In this document: positions 1-8,929 of the stretch, one piece after another
Layout: each line of letters starts with the position of its first letter
Numbering within the stretch: the stretch's first letter is position 1
DNA from: Streptococcus sp. NPS 308
GTDB taxonomy: Bacteria > Bacillota > Bacilli > Lactobacillales > Streptococcaceae
DNA length: 64,000 nt
Direction of reading: 5' to 3'
Assembly (NCBI RefSeq): GCF_002355895.1
Contig: NZ_AP017652.1
Coordinates: 715,001 to 779,000 of the forward strand
Notes under the pieces: generated by a model
What the model saw: the letters and a program-made list of their open reading frames with translations, nothing else
Told to the model about the DNA's origin: nothing
Database searches by the model: none
Translations under genes and position numbers: made by a program

Positions 1-1625
1 TTGTCTATGTGAGAGACTACGGCATGGAATTAGGGGATCAGTTTATTCGAGACCTCATGCAAGGAGATTTGGAATTGATTGTGAGCCTTCATGCTCAAAG
101 TTCGACTAAGGCGGATGCGATGAAGAAACTACGAACAAAGAAGACCTTGATGGAATCCCAAAAGATTGGGGAACAACAAAAACTAGCTCGTACAGGTATC
201 TATTTGGAAAAAGTAGGCCATGTTTTAGAAAGCAATATCGATGAAGCTGAAGAACTCTTAAAAACCATGACCGAGACAGGAGATAAACTATTTCAAACAG
301 TCTTTTTGATTGGTGTTTTTGGTCAGGATGAAGAAGAACTCAAACAAGCCCTAGATACGATCCAACAAGTGGCCGGCTCAAATGACCTAATGATTGATAA
401 ACTTCCATATATGCAAGAAGCAGCCTTTAATAGTTTGCTGCCATTTGGTTGTGATTTTTTAGAGGGAGTATCACGGAGTTTATTAACATCCAATATAGCA
501 GTGAACTCACCTTGGACTTCAGTAGATTTACAAGACCGTAGTGGGAAATATTACGGTATTAATCAAATCTCAAGCAATATTATTACCATTGATCGCAGCC
601 TATTAAATACACCGTCTGGTCTGATTTTAGGAACATCTGGAGCTGGAAAAGGGATGGCAACCAAGCATGAAATTATCACTACCAAAATCAAGGAATCTGG
701 TGAAAATACAGAAATTATCATCGTGGATCCAGAAGCAGAGTACAGTGTTATTGGACGGGCTTTTGGGGGAGAAATGATTGATATTGCGCCGGATTCCCAA
801 ACCTATCTCAATGTCCTTGACTTGTCTGAGGAAAATATGGATGAAGATCCTGTAAAGGTAAAATCAGAATTTCTTTTATCTTTTATCGGCAAGTTATTGG
901 ATAGAAAAATGGATGGAAGAGAAAAATCGATTATTGACCGAGTCACCAGACTCACTTATCAGTCTTTTAAAGAGCCTTCTTTGGAAGAATGGGTCTTTGT
1001 TTTGAGTCAACAACCAGAAGAAGAAGCGCAGAACTTGGCACTTGATATGGAACTTTATGTCGAAGGTTCTCTTGATATTTTTTCTCATAAGACCAATATT
1101 CAGACAGGATCTAATTTCTTGATTTATAACGTTAAGAAGTTAGGAGATGAGCTGAAACAAATCGCCCTTATGGTTGTTTTTGATCAGATATGGAATCGTG
1201 TCGTTCGGAACCAAAAATTAGGGAAGAAGACCTGGATTTATTTTGATGAAATGCAGCTTCTCTTACTAGATAAATATGCCAGTGATTTCTTCTTTAAATT
1301 GTGGAGTCGTGTCAGAAAATATGGAGCCAGTCCGACTGGAATAACTCAAAACGTCGAAACCTTATTGTTAGATCCAAATGGTAGACGGATTATTGCAAAT
1401 AGTGAATTTATGATTCTCCTCAAGCAAGCAAAAAATGACCGAGAAGAACTGGTTCAACTCTTAGGCTTGTCAAAAGAACTCGAAAAATACCTTGTCAATC
1501 CAGAAAAAGGGGCAGGACTGATAAAAGCTGGTTCAGTTGTCGTACCCTTTAAAAATAAGATTCCTCAAGGTACTCAATTGTTTGATATCATGAGTACAGA
1601 TCCTGATAAAATGGCTTCTAATTAA
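1..1625 (+). CDS. VirB4/TraE-type conjugation ATPase, 5' end outside the window
   Basis: Type IV secretion ATPase that powers assembly of the conjugation channel at the inner face of the membrane. The reading frame is open from the window edge, so the N-terminus is missing; the first in-window start-like codon is GTG at 9. Counting from there, a P-loop GTSGAGKG lies near residue 208 and a Walker B run ending IYFDEM near residue 409. The residue after the P-loop lysine is glycine instead of the usual Ser/Thr. It ends 11 bp before the peptidoglycan hydrolase gene, the usual ICE tra order. Family assignment is secure; the exact family member is not. Confidence 0.9.
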   Translation, partial: VYVRDYGMELGDQFIRDLMQGDLELIVSLHAQSSTKADAMKKLRTKKTLMESQKIGEQQKLARTGIYLEKVGHVLESNIDEAEELLKTMTETGDKLFQTVFLIGVFGQDEEELKQALDTIQQVAGSNDLMIDKLPYMQEAAFNSLLPFGCDFLEGVSRSLLTSNIAVNSPWTSVDLQDRSGKYYGINQISSNIITIDRSLLNTPSGLILGTSGAGKGMATKHEIITTKIKESGENTEIIIVDPEAEYSVIGRAFGGEMIDIAPDSQTYLNVLDLSEENMDEDPVKVKSEFLLSFIGKLLDRKMDGREKSIIDRVTRLTYQSFKEPSLEEWVFVLSQQPEEEAQNLALDMELYVEGSLDIFSHKTNIQTGSNFLIYNVKKLGDELKQIALMVVFDQIWNRVVRNQKLGKKTWIYFDEMQLLLLDKYASDFFFKLWSRVRKYGASPTGITQNVETLLLDPNGRRIIANSEFMILLKQAKNDREELVQLLGLSKELEKYLVNPEKGAGLIKAGSVVVPFKNKIPQGTQLFDIMSTDPDKMASN

Positions 1626-1636
1626 GGGGAAGGTAA

Positions 1637-4450
1637 ATGAAGGATAAAAGAGAAATCATACGTGCCCGAAAGGCATTTAGAAGAAGTCTAAAAGATGAGA
1701 AGAAATTCTTGAAACAAGGAAAGAAGGAGGTGAAGAAACAGAAAAAAGATTCTGCTGTGCTGGATGAAAAAGCATGGAAAAAAGAGATAAAAGAAAAGCT
1801 AGAGGAGATGAGAGAAGCTTCAAAGGCTAGAGTAAAACAAGCAAATGAAGACTACAATCACATCCTTCAAAATACTTCTCCATCTCTTTTGAATCGGAAA
1901 GAATTAAGAGACAGACGATTGCCTCATGCTAGGAAACGATTGAAAATAGCCAAGAAGCAATTTAGAGAAGCCAAGGTACAAACAAAAGAAGAAAGAAAAG
2001 AGAGTCGTAAAGAAAGAAAAACCAATCAAAAATTTCTCTACGGTCAGGAAACAAAAGTAAAATCCAATTTTTTCTTTCAAGGGAAGAGTTTAGAAGAATT
2101 AAAAGCTAAGAAAGAAGTCAAGGCCGCAAAAGAAAATCTAAAATCTACTAAACAAGCCTATAAGTCCAAAAAAGTCAGTAGGAAAGCCAAAACTTTTCTT
2201 TATGTTCTTGGACGTGAAGAAGGAGAGTTAGCTTCAGAAAATGAAGATTTAGAAGGCTATCGCACGCTTCAAGAGACTATCAGAAAAGGGAAACGCTACA
2301 GTCGCCTTTCTTATAATCTCGGAAAAGCTAGTGTTAAAACAGGACAAGCAACAGGTCGTTTTACCAAGAAAAGACTGACCAACACAAAAGAGCGATACCA
2401 TCATTTTAAGGATGGAAAAGGATGGAAACTAGCGAAAGATAACCCAAGTTCCTTTAAAAATCGGTTTCGAAAATTAAAGAAACAAGGTCTTACAAGCGTT
2501 CGAAATATCTATCAAAAACTAAAAGCAGCCTTTTCCTTCTTTACATTTGCGACTGGGAATCCTGTAACCTGGATAGTTGGAGGAATAGTCTTTCTTCTTT
2601 TACTTATAATGAGCTTCTTTTTAGGATTTTCATCTTCTAGTTTGATTCAACAAGATGAATTTGAATTAACAAAAGCTTATACCCACCTAACTTGGGAAGA
2701 TGCAGAACATACTCGCACAAATGACAAAGGAATTACCTATTACACAAAAGTTGATGATGTGATGGGGTATATGAACTTTAAATTCCATGACTATGAGTTA
2801 CACAAACCAGTTCACTTATTTAGTTCAGAAACTTACAAGGATTATCTATCTACTTTGTGGCATGATTTAAACGATGGGGAAGATTTGAAATCCATGCAAG
2901 ACCTCTATGAAACTCCTAAGTATAAACTATCGAAAGACGATCAAGAGGAAATGAAGGAACTAAAAGAAGAAGGTGTGTATGCTTCCATGCAGGAATTGGA
3001 CAATCCATTTGAGGGGAAAAGCAACGAAGATAGTCTAACCATGACTTATCGTTATGGATACTATGATTTAGACGGAAAACCTACCCTTCAGGAGTACATT
3101 CTACTAGAAGCAAAGGCTCACCAAACGATTGTCGCACCAATGGATGGAGTTGTATCTCTAGATGGCGACAATGTTATTCTCACTAACGGAAAAGGAGAGA
3201 ATGAGAGTCGCTTAACCTTATATTCCATTCATAATGGCCGTGCGATTGAGGGGACAAGAGTCCTAACGGGTGATGTTGTTGGTGAAACACCAGACGATAC
3301 AGGTTTGAAAGTTTCCTATCAAAAATATAAGAACAAGAAAGAAAAATTGGTGTATGTCAATCCGCAATTTTATTTTCCAAAAGTCATTCAACTTCAGACC
3401 ACTATCTTACCTGCCATTGGTCAGTTTGGTGGAGATGAGTTTGAACGAGCGAAACATATTTATGAGTTTTTGAAATCTCAAGGGGCAAGCCCCCAAGCCA
3501 TTGCGGCCATTTTAGGAAATTGGTCGGTAGAGTCTTCTATCAATCCTAAACGAGCTGAAGGGGATTATTTATCTCCTCCTGTTGGCGCTACCGATTCCTC
3601 ATGGGATGATGAAACCTGGTTAGCGATAGGAGGGCCAGCCATTTATAGTGGTACTTATCCTAATATTCTTCATAGAGGTCTAGGTTTAGGTCAATGGACG
3701 GATACTGCAGATGGTTCAACACGTCATACAGCCTTATTGAATTATGCACATATCAAAAATAAGAAGTGGTATGATTTAGATCTCCAACTTGATTTTATGC
3801 TTCATGGGGATAGTCCTTACTATCAAAGTTGGTTAAAGGATTTCTTTGGAAATACGGGCAGTGCAGCCAATCTAGCCCAACTCTTCCTTACCTATTGGGA
3901 GGGAAATTCTGGTGACAAACTACTGGAAAGACAAACCAGAGCAACGGAATGGTATTACCAAATTGAAAAAGGCTTTAGCCAAACAAATGGAGGACAGGCA
4001 AAAAGTGACCCGCAATCCCTTGAAGGTGTTCGTGGAGACTTGTATGATTATTCTGTTCCTGGTGGTGGAGATGGTATGGCCTATGCCTATGGACAATGTA
4101 CATGGGGTGTTGCGGCTCGTATGAACCAGTTAGGCTTAAAATTAAAAGGTAGAAATGGAGAAAAGATTTCAATCATTAATACCATGGGAAATGGTCAAGA
4201 CTGGGTTTCGACAGCTTCAAGTCTTGGAGGGGAAACAGGTTCCACACCAAAAGCAGGTGCTATTGTTTCGTTTGTAGGAGGTACACATGGCACACCAGCT
4301 ATCTACGGTCATGTGGCTTTTGTAGAGAAGGTCTATGATGATGGTTCTTTCCTTGTGTCTGAAACTAACTATGGTGGCAACCCTAACTATACCTTTAGAA
4401 AAATCTCCCAAGCAGATAGTGCAATAAGTTTTGCCTATACGACGAAATAA
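1637..4450 (+). CDS. Conjugation-associated peptidoglycan hydrolase (lysozyme-like plus CHAP domains)
   Basis: 937-residue VirB1-like cell-wall hydrolase expected to open peptidoglycan for the mating channel. Residues 1-300 are Lys/Glu-rich and probably form a cytosolic coiled coil. One strong membrane segment lies at about 307-335, and the rest should be extracellular. Residues 490-560 resemble an M23 peptidase beta-core but lack the metal ligands. Residues 595-730 look like a phage tail lysozyme domain, with candidate catalytic Glu in WSVESS. Residues 810-935 form a CHAP amidase with Cys in GQCTWG (about residue 820) and His in YGHVAF. A GGAAGG-like ribosome site precedes ATG 1637. It follows VirB4 directly and ends at a strong terminator. 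Confidence 0.9.
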   Translation: MKDKREIIRARKAFRRSLKDEKKFLKQGKKEVKKQKKDSAVLDEKAWKKEIKEKLEEMREASKARVKQANEDYNHILQNTSPSLLNRKELRDRRLPHARKRLKIAKKQFREAKVQTKEERKESRKERKTNQKFLYGQETKVKSNFFFQGKSLEELKAKKEVKAAKENLKSTKQAYKSKKVSRKAKTFLYVLGREEGELASENEDLEGYRTLQETIRKGKRYSRLSYNLGKASVKTGQATGRFTKKRLTNTKERYHHFKDGKGWKLAKDNPSSFKNRFRKLKKQGLTSVRNIYQKLKAAFSFFTFATGNPVTWIVGGIVFLLLLIMSFFLGFSSSSLIQQDEFELTKAYTHLTWEDAEHTRTNDKGITYYTKVDDVMGYMNFKFHDYELHKPVHLFSSETYKDYLSTLWHDLNDGEDLKSMQDLYETPKYKLSKDDQEEMKELKEEGVYASMQELDNPFEGKSNEDSLTMTYRYGYYDLDGKPTLQEYILLEAKAHQTIVAPMDGVVSLDGDNVILTNGKGENESRLTLYSIHNGRAIEGTRVLTGDVVGETPDDTGLKVSYQKYKNKKEKLVYVNPQFYFPKVIQLQTTILPAIGQFGGDEFERAKHIYEFLKSQGASPQAIAAILGNWSVESSINPKRAEGDYLSPPVGATDSSWDDETWLAIGGPAIYSGTYPNILHRGLGLGQWTDTADGSTRHTALLNYAHIKNKKWYDLDLQLDFMLHGDSPYYQSWLKDFFGNTGSAANLAQLFLTYWEGNSGDKLLERQTRATEWYYQIEKGFSQTNGGQAKSDPQSLEGVRGDLYDYSVPGGGDGMAYAYGQCTWGVAARMNQLGLKLKGRNGEKISIINTMGNGQDWVSTASSLGGETGSTPKAGAIVSFVGGTHGTPAIYGHVAFVEKVYDDGSFLVSETNYGGNPNYTFRKISQADSAISFAYTTK

Positions 4451-4494
4451 AAGAATCATGTCATCAGTTTAGGTGACATGATTCTTATTTTTTA
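4451..4494 (+). terminator. Strong hairpin terminator, interrupted at its T-tract by an IS
   Basis: A 13-bp perfect stem (4451-4463 with 4474-4486, arm AAGAATCATGTCA) is followed by ATTTTTTA. It starts right after the stop codon of the hydrolase gene and would also serve the convergent toxin gene in an element without the insertion. The ATTTTTTA tract is the left copy of the target duplication of the ISL3 composite insertion. Confidence 0.85.
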
Positions 4495-5974
4495 GGTTCT
4501 ATAATTTTTAGGGTTGATGGAAATTTTCCACCAACCCTATTTTAGTGTATACAAAAAGGCCAACATCCATTATATTAAAAGCGCTGAAACCTAAAACAAA
4601 AGGATGATGACCATATGAACAATATACTAGAAGCTACACTACAAATCAAAGATAAAAACATTATTTGGGATAATAAAGTTCAAGAGAAGATATTTAAAAA
4701 GAGAAAATCTTTATTTTATGCAGCTACTTATACGCATAAACCAGAATTTTGTACCGTTTGTGGGTGTGTTAGCCGAAATAATAATATCGTTAAAAACGGC
4801 ACGAAAACATCTCGTATCACTCTCTGTTCTGTTTCAGGCCTAGCGGCCTACTTAAATCTACGCAAGCAGAGATTTCTCTGTAGAGAATGCGGCTCTTCAT
4901 TTACCGCAGACACTAGTCGAATCGTAGAAAAACACTGTCATATCTCTAAACGCTTAAAAAACGAAATTAAATCAAAAATAAGTGAAACAGTATCTGAAAC
5001 CTATATCGCAAAAGAAACAAATGTTTCAGTTCATACGGTAAGACGTATCATAGATGATACAACACGTTTACTAAAGATTAAACCATTACACGATTTACCT
5101 GAGCATTTGTGTTTTGATGAATTTAAATCCGTCAAATCTTCCGATAGTAATATGAGCTTCATTATTTGTGATAGCACTACACACAAGCTGGTCGATGTTG
5201 TACGAGATAGAAAATCTTACAGCTTGAAAAAGTATTTTCATCGTTTTGAGCCTAAGACTAGATTAAAGGTAAAAACTATCTCCATCGACATGTACTTACC
5301 GTACATTCAATTAATAAAAGAAATGTTTCCTAACGCTAAAATTATCATTGATCCTTTTCATATCGTACAAGCCTTAAATAGAGAATTAAATCGAACTCGG
5401 GTACGTGTCATGAATAAGCATCGCTATAAAGACTCTAAATTATATCGAAAGTTAAAACATTATTGGAAGTTAATTTTAAAGAACTCTAATGAACTTCAGA
5501 ACTATAAATATAATCGTTATAAGCTTTTTGAAAGCTTCATAACAAGTAAAGGAATCGTAGATTATATCTTAGAAAAAAATCCATCTCTTAAAAATGATTA
5601 TGAGGTTGTACATTCACTTCGTGAATGTATACAGGATAGAGATTATATAGAATTCAAGGAAACGATTGAAGCAGCTACGCAATTAGACCTATCTCCTGGT
5701 TTAAAAAGAGTATTAAAGACTCTTATGACTTACTTGCCATATATTCAAAATACTTGTGAGTATCCAACTAGAACAAATGGCCCTATTGAAGGAATAAACA
5801 ATAAAATAAAAGTGCTTAAAAGAAATGCCTACGGCTTTAGAAACTATTACCATTTTAGAAATAGGATTATTTTAATAACAAAAATGTTTGGCCCAAAACA
5901 AAAAGGAATTAAGCAACAATTAGTTGCTTAATCCCTTCCTAAATTTCTTCATCAACACTATTTGACAAAGAGCC
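4495..5974 (+). mobile_element. Intact ISL3-family insertion sequence, copy 1
   Basis: A 1480-bp element with related imperfect terminal repeats: left GGTTCTATAATTTTTAGGG, right (reverse complement) GGCTCTTTGTCAAATAGTG. It encodes one transposase. Its left flank is ATTTTTTA and its right flank CTTTTTTA, a 7 of 8 match. The first 159 bp occur again at 6818-6976 with a single mismatch. Confidence 0.85.
4615..5931 (+). CDS. ISL3-family transposase
   Basis: 438-residue DDE transposase, full length for the family. The N-terminal part has paired CxxC motifs (FCTVCGCV near residue 43, FLCREC near residue 85) of the ISL3 zinc-finger region, followed by a helix-turn-helix stretch. The catalytic core runs from about residue 160 (CFDEF, SIDMY, IIDPFHIVQ) to the C-terminal TNGPIEGINNKIK segment with the last acidic residue. 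No stop or frameshift is seen, so it is probably active. The ATG at 4615 is followed by 13 codons that recur in the second IS remnant. Confidence 0.93.
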   Translation: MNNILEATLQIKDKNIIWDNKVQEKIFKKRKSLFYAATYTHKPEFCTVCGCVSRNNNIVKNGTKTSRITLCSVSGLAAYLNLRKQRFLCRECGSSFTADTSRIVEKHCHISKRLKNEIKSKISETVSETYIAKETNVSVHTVRRIIDDTTRLLKIKPLHDLPEHLCFDEFKSVKSSDSNMSFIICDSTTHKLVDVVRDRKSYSLKKYFHRFEPKTRLKVKTISIDMYLPYIQLIKEMFPNAKIIIDPFHIVQALNRELNRTRVRVMNKHRYKDSKLYRKLKHYWKLILKNSNELQNYKYNRYKLFESFITSKGIVDYILEKNPSLKNDYEVVHSLRECIQDRDYIEFKETIEAATQLDLSPGLKRVLKTLMTYLPYIQNTCEYPTRTNGPIEGINNKIKVLKRNAYGFRNYYHFRNRIILITKMFGPKQKGIKQQLVA

Positions 5975-6165
5975 CTTTTTTAGTGCTCAAAATAGCACTC
6001 AATTTTAAATGGATTTGGTGTTCAAAAAATATAATCAAATGCAACAAACTAATTTCATTTTTAATAGGCACAATTAATTTTAGAAGATAGTACGAAAAAA
6101 TATTGACTATTTTCTTTAGAATGTGTAAAATTTAGATAGATTATTTAAAGTGAGGTTTTTTTATC

Positions 6166-6771
6166 TTGTCTATATTAAAGAAGAAAGTTAATATGTTTAG
6201 TGTACTATTGAATGTGGTATTAATAGCTATTATAGCTATTGGAGTGCTATTTTTCTTACCTAAGGAACATAAATCAGAAGTCAAATCGTCAATTAATATC
6301 GAAAGTATTGAAAAAGTGAATGAAGTTGTATTTTTGAATGCGGGAATTAATGAAATTATTTCTGAAACAAAAACAACTCAAGTTTTTGGGTTTGATGTGC
6401 CGTTCTCTAAAAAAGCAGCATTAGTAATTTTAAATTATAAAGCTAAATTTGGAATTAAAAGTAGTGTAAAGGTTGAACAAATAAGCGAAAAAGAATATAA
6501 GGTTATTGTTCCAAAATTGGAAGTAATTGGTGTTGAACTTTCAAAAGATAATCCTTATGATTTATATGATAGTCATGGAGAGTTATTAAGTGGAACTACA
6601 GAAGATATTGATACTGGGAAATTGGTCGCTAACCAACTTTCTAGTGATAAACAAGCAGAGTATTTAGATAAATTTAAGAGTGAAATTAAAGAATCTGCAA
6701 TCAATTATTATAAAACAATATTTTCTTCAATGGATTCTGAAGTAAAAGTAACTATAGAATTTACAGAATAA
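6166..6771 (+). CDS. DUF4230-type membrane-anchored protein
   Basis: 201-residue protein with a basic N-terminus and one hydrophobic segment at about residues 10-29, then an extracytoplasmic domain. The domain resembles DUF4230 proteins (a run like NYKAKFGIKSSVKVEQ followed by a YKVIVPKLEV strand). Function is unknown. The start chosen is TTG at 6166 with GTGAGG upstream; ATG at 6190 would shorten it by eight residues. It is the only apparently intact passenger between the two IS ends and is followed by its own terminator. The family name is from recollection of the pattern. Confidence 0.65.
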   Translation: MSILKKKVNMFSVLLNVVLIAIIAIGVLFFLPKEHKSEVKSSINIESIEKVNEVVFLNAGINEIISETKTTQVFGFDVPFSKKAALVILNYKAKFGIKSSVKVEQISEKEYKVIVPKLEVIGVELSKDNPYDLYDSHGELLSGTTEDIDTGKLVANQLSSDKQAEYLDKFKSEIKESAINYYKTIFSSMDSEVKVTIEFTE

Positions 6772-6783
6772 TTTTTGAAATAC

Positions 6784-6813
6784 AAAACCCTGGCCATCTC
6801 TGGTCAGGGTTTT
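6784..6813 (+). terminator. Terminator of the DUF4230-type gene
   Basis: Hairpin AAAACCCTGGCCA / TGGTCAGGGTTTT with a 4-base loop (TCTC), placed just downstream of the stop codon and 4 bp before the second IS left end. Confidence 0.75.
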
Positions 6814-6817
6814 GTGT

Positions 6818-6976
6818 GGTTCTATAATTTTTAGGGTTGATGGAAATTTTCCACCAACCCTATTTTAGTGTATACAAAAAGGCCAACATCCATTATATTA
6901 AAAGCGCTGAAACCTAAAACAAAAGAATGATGACCATATGAACAATATACTAGAAGCTACACTACAAATCAAAGAT
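6818..6976 (+). repeat. ISL3 left-end remnant (copy 2), direct repeat of 4495-4653
   Basis: Matches the first 159 bp of IS copy 1 except for one G-to-A change before the start codon. It includes the IS promoter region, ribosome site and first 13 transposase codons. Similarity stops abruptly at 6976, where gltD-like sequence begins. Confidence 0.9.
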
Positions 6977-7359
6977 GCACACAATGAAGGTGTTACATTC
7001 CATTTCTTAGAGAATATTAAAGAAGTATTGCGTGATGAGAGTGGGAAAGTAACTGGTGTAAAGGTTATTACAATGGAACTTGGTGAATCAGATGAAAGTG
7101 GAAGAAGATCAACGCATGAAGTGGCAGGTAGTGAACATATTATTCCATGTGACCTTGTCGTTGCAGCAATTGAACAAAAGTAGACTTTAGTGTTCTAGAT
7201 GAAAGGTAAAAATTTGACTTTCGGTCAACATCAGAATACAATAGAAATGAACTAATAACAGGGGATGCATATTTAGGTCCTCAATCTATCGCAACCGCAA
7301 TTAAAGGCGGGTGAGAAGTTGCGACAGAAGTACATGAATCGTTTAAAGAAAACACATAA
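6938..7359 (+). pseudogene. gltD-like (glutamate synthase small subunit) fragment fused in frame to the IS leader
   Basis: The 13 transposase codons run in frame into a fragment resembling the FAD/NADPH domain of the glutamate synthase small subunit: the MELGESDESGRR stretch, then GSEHIIPCDLVVAAIEQ. The frame stops at 7183. The C-terminal part continues in another frame, recognisable as TGDAYLGPQSIATAIKGG, but with stops inside. The fragment lacks the N-terminal half of the family, so it is debris. A fused 81-residue peptide could still be translated from the IS start. Confidence 0.7.
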
Positions 7360-7416
7360 ATAACTTGTGGTGCCTTTCGTTTTTTTACTGGGAAAATTAA
7401 GGAACTATAGTTATAA

Positions 7417-7941
7417 ATCCTTAAATATATTAATATATTAACATGCGTATATTTATGGGAAGAAGGTTATGTCATCTATAGTTGTACTTCTGACGATAAG
7501 GTTGTTCGTGTACCAAAGGAAATTAAAGGTAAACCTGTTATCGCAATTGGAGAACGTGGTCTTGCGAACTTGAAACATTGTGAGGCAATCGTTTTACCAG
7601 ATACAGTACGATATATTGGAAAAGGTGCGTTTACGATTGACAATAAGTTAAAGTATGTCCACTTTGGTAAGTCAATAGAAACAGTAGAAGATGATGTTTT
7701 CAACTCTGATAGTTCATTAGAATCAGTTGTATTCCCAGAAGGAACAAAGAGTATTGGAACATTAGTATTTTGGGGGACATCATCAATTAAATCTATTACA
7801 ATTCCAGCAAGTGTAACAGAAATTACAGAATACTTCTATTTTGTGGATAACTGTAACCCAGATGTAGAAATCCATACACCTAAGGGATCAAAGGCAGAAG
7901 AAGTAGCTAAAGCAATGCAACTTAAAGTAGTAAATGACTAA
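7417..7941 (+). pseudogene. N-terminally truncated BspA-like leucine-rich-repeat gene
   Basis: The open frame from 7417 has no convincing start. From about 7459 it encodes LRR_5/BspA-type repeats: phrases such as AIVLPDTVRYIGKGAF, SVVFPEGTKSIGT and SITIPASVTEI follow the usual L-P-x-x-V-x-x-I-G-x-x-A-F spacing. It ends with a KAEEVAKAMQLKV tail typical of such proteins. The first ATG in frame, at 7570, would give 123 residues with no signal peptide. Full proteins are normally secreted surface adhesins; this copy has lost its export signal. Confidence 0.65.
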
Positions 7942-7980
7942 AGGGGAATAGTATGAACAAAAAATTACTATCAGGCTTAG

Positions 7981-8000
7981 GGACTGACCCCAAAAAGTGA
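7981..8000. repeat. IS3-type inverted-repeat fragment
   Basis: GGACTGACCCCAAAAAGT resembles the end sequence of IS3-family elements of streptococci and matches, with few changes, the fragment at 43314-43340. No transposase is left beside it. Confidence 0.4.
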
Positions 8001-8090
8001 GAATTTAATAAAAACACCCTAGGGCTACCGTCTTCGGTATTCAACCGGAGACAGGTAGTCCAATTTTTGTTGGATTCTTTTTTCATTAGG

Positions 8091-8120
8091 TTCTTCATCA
8101 ACACTATTTGACAAAGAGCC
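8091..8120 (+). repeat. ISL3 right-end remnant (copy 2)
   Basis: Thirty bases identical to the right end of IS copy 1 (5945-5974), ending GACAAAGAGCC and followed by the octamer ATTTTTTA that also precedes the left end at 4495. Confidence 0.85.
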
Positions 8121-8727
8121 ATTTTTTATAGAGTGACATATTTAATGCCATAGGCTGATAACTTACTTGATGATCGTCTTTAATCAATTGACTGTAAGCA
8201 ACAAATCCGAACTATTCATATAATTGAATGACTTTAGGATGATTGATACTATCTAAAAATACCATCTGAGTTCCTACAATTGCTCGAAATTCTTCAATTT
8301 TTTGAATTACAATTTCAAATAACTCTTGTCCTGATAGTTTATTTAGCTTTGTGTTTTTGCCGAATTGACCGATAAGTAACACAGGGAGATAATCAATATT
8401 TTTGGGACTTTTCCCTTTTAGGACGAGTTTCTTTTTTAAGGATTTTTCTAAATCAGAAATATCAACAACTTTGAGAGATAAACTAAAGAATCCTATGATG
8501 TTATTTGTTTCAGTTTCTTCAACGATAAAATTACGAGAACGATGTTGTTTTTCAAAATTGGTAGCTTTATCAGATAGATAAGTCAACATCTCTTCATTAC
8601 CGTTGAAATTAACATTTTCTAAAATGATAGTTTTAAATAGCTCCTGACCTTATTTCTCAGTTTTATCAGGAGCCAGCACTTGAATATTTTCAAGATATTG
8701 CTTAAGTAGTGTTACTTGAATTGTCAT
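8104..8727 (-). pseudogene. Broken GNAT-type toxin gene
   Basis: Read from ATG at 8725-8727, the frame encodes a GNAT-acetyltransferase-like toxin of about 200 residues but is cut by two in-frame stops. The first is TAA after 25 codons (...DKTEK stop GQELF...); the second is TAG after ...VIQLYE, followed by FGFVAYSQL in the same frame. The intact C-terminus would have been MSLYKK; the IS insertion changes it to YKKWLFVK. The central 125 residues could still be made from ATG 8589. It follows the small antitoxin-like gene by 1 bp, the usual order for such pairs. The GNAT call rests on the fold-like pattern and context. Confidence 0.65.
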
Positions 8728-8728
8728 C

Positions 8729-8893
8729 TTACAGATACTTTGAAATGAGTTTATTTTTCGTTGGAGCGGTAGCGTCTTGTGATTCAATAGATTTCAAGAT
8801 TGCTTGTAGCTTTTTAGATGGTTTATGATTAAGAATTTTTAGAGCATCTTCGTTTGTTAGTTTTATATCACGTGTTAAACTGATTATAGCCAT
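8729..8893 (-). CDS. Small antitoxin-like protein
   Basis: 54 residues starting MAIISLTRDIKLTNEDALK and ending ISKYL. The ribosome site GGAGATAG stands 6-7 bp before the ATG (reverse strand). It sits one base upstream of the broken GNAT toxin frame. The size, charge and position fit the antitoxin partner. It seems intact while its toxin is not. I do not recognise the family with certainty. Confidence 0.6.
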   Translation of the reverse strand: MAIISLTRDIKLTNEDALKILNHKPSKKLQAILKSIESQDATAPTKNKLISKYL

Positions 8894-8929
8894 TTGTTCT
8901 ATCTCCTGTTTCTACTTAAATTCATTATA

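Larger units (their letters stand above)
4495..8120. mobile_element. ISL3-family composite insertion with exact 8-bp target duplication
   Basis: The outer ends are a complete ISL3 left end (GGTTCT...) and an ISL3 right end (...GACAAAGAGCC). Both are flanked by the same octamer ATTTTTTA (4487-4494 and 8121-8128). Inside are an intact IS copy, a DUF4230-type gene, a second IS left end, and gene debris. Removing the insertion with one octamer copy rejoins the terminator stem and gives the convergent toxin gene a natural stop (codons TAT AAA AAA TAA). That supports insertion as a unit, or growth inside an original single IS. It is about 3.6 kb long. Confidence 0.75.
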
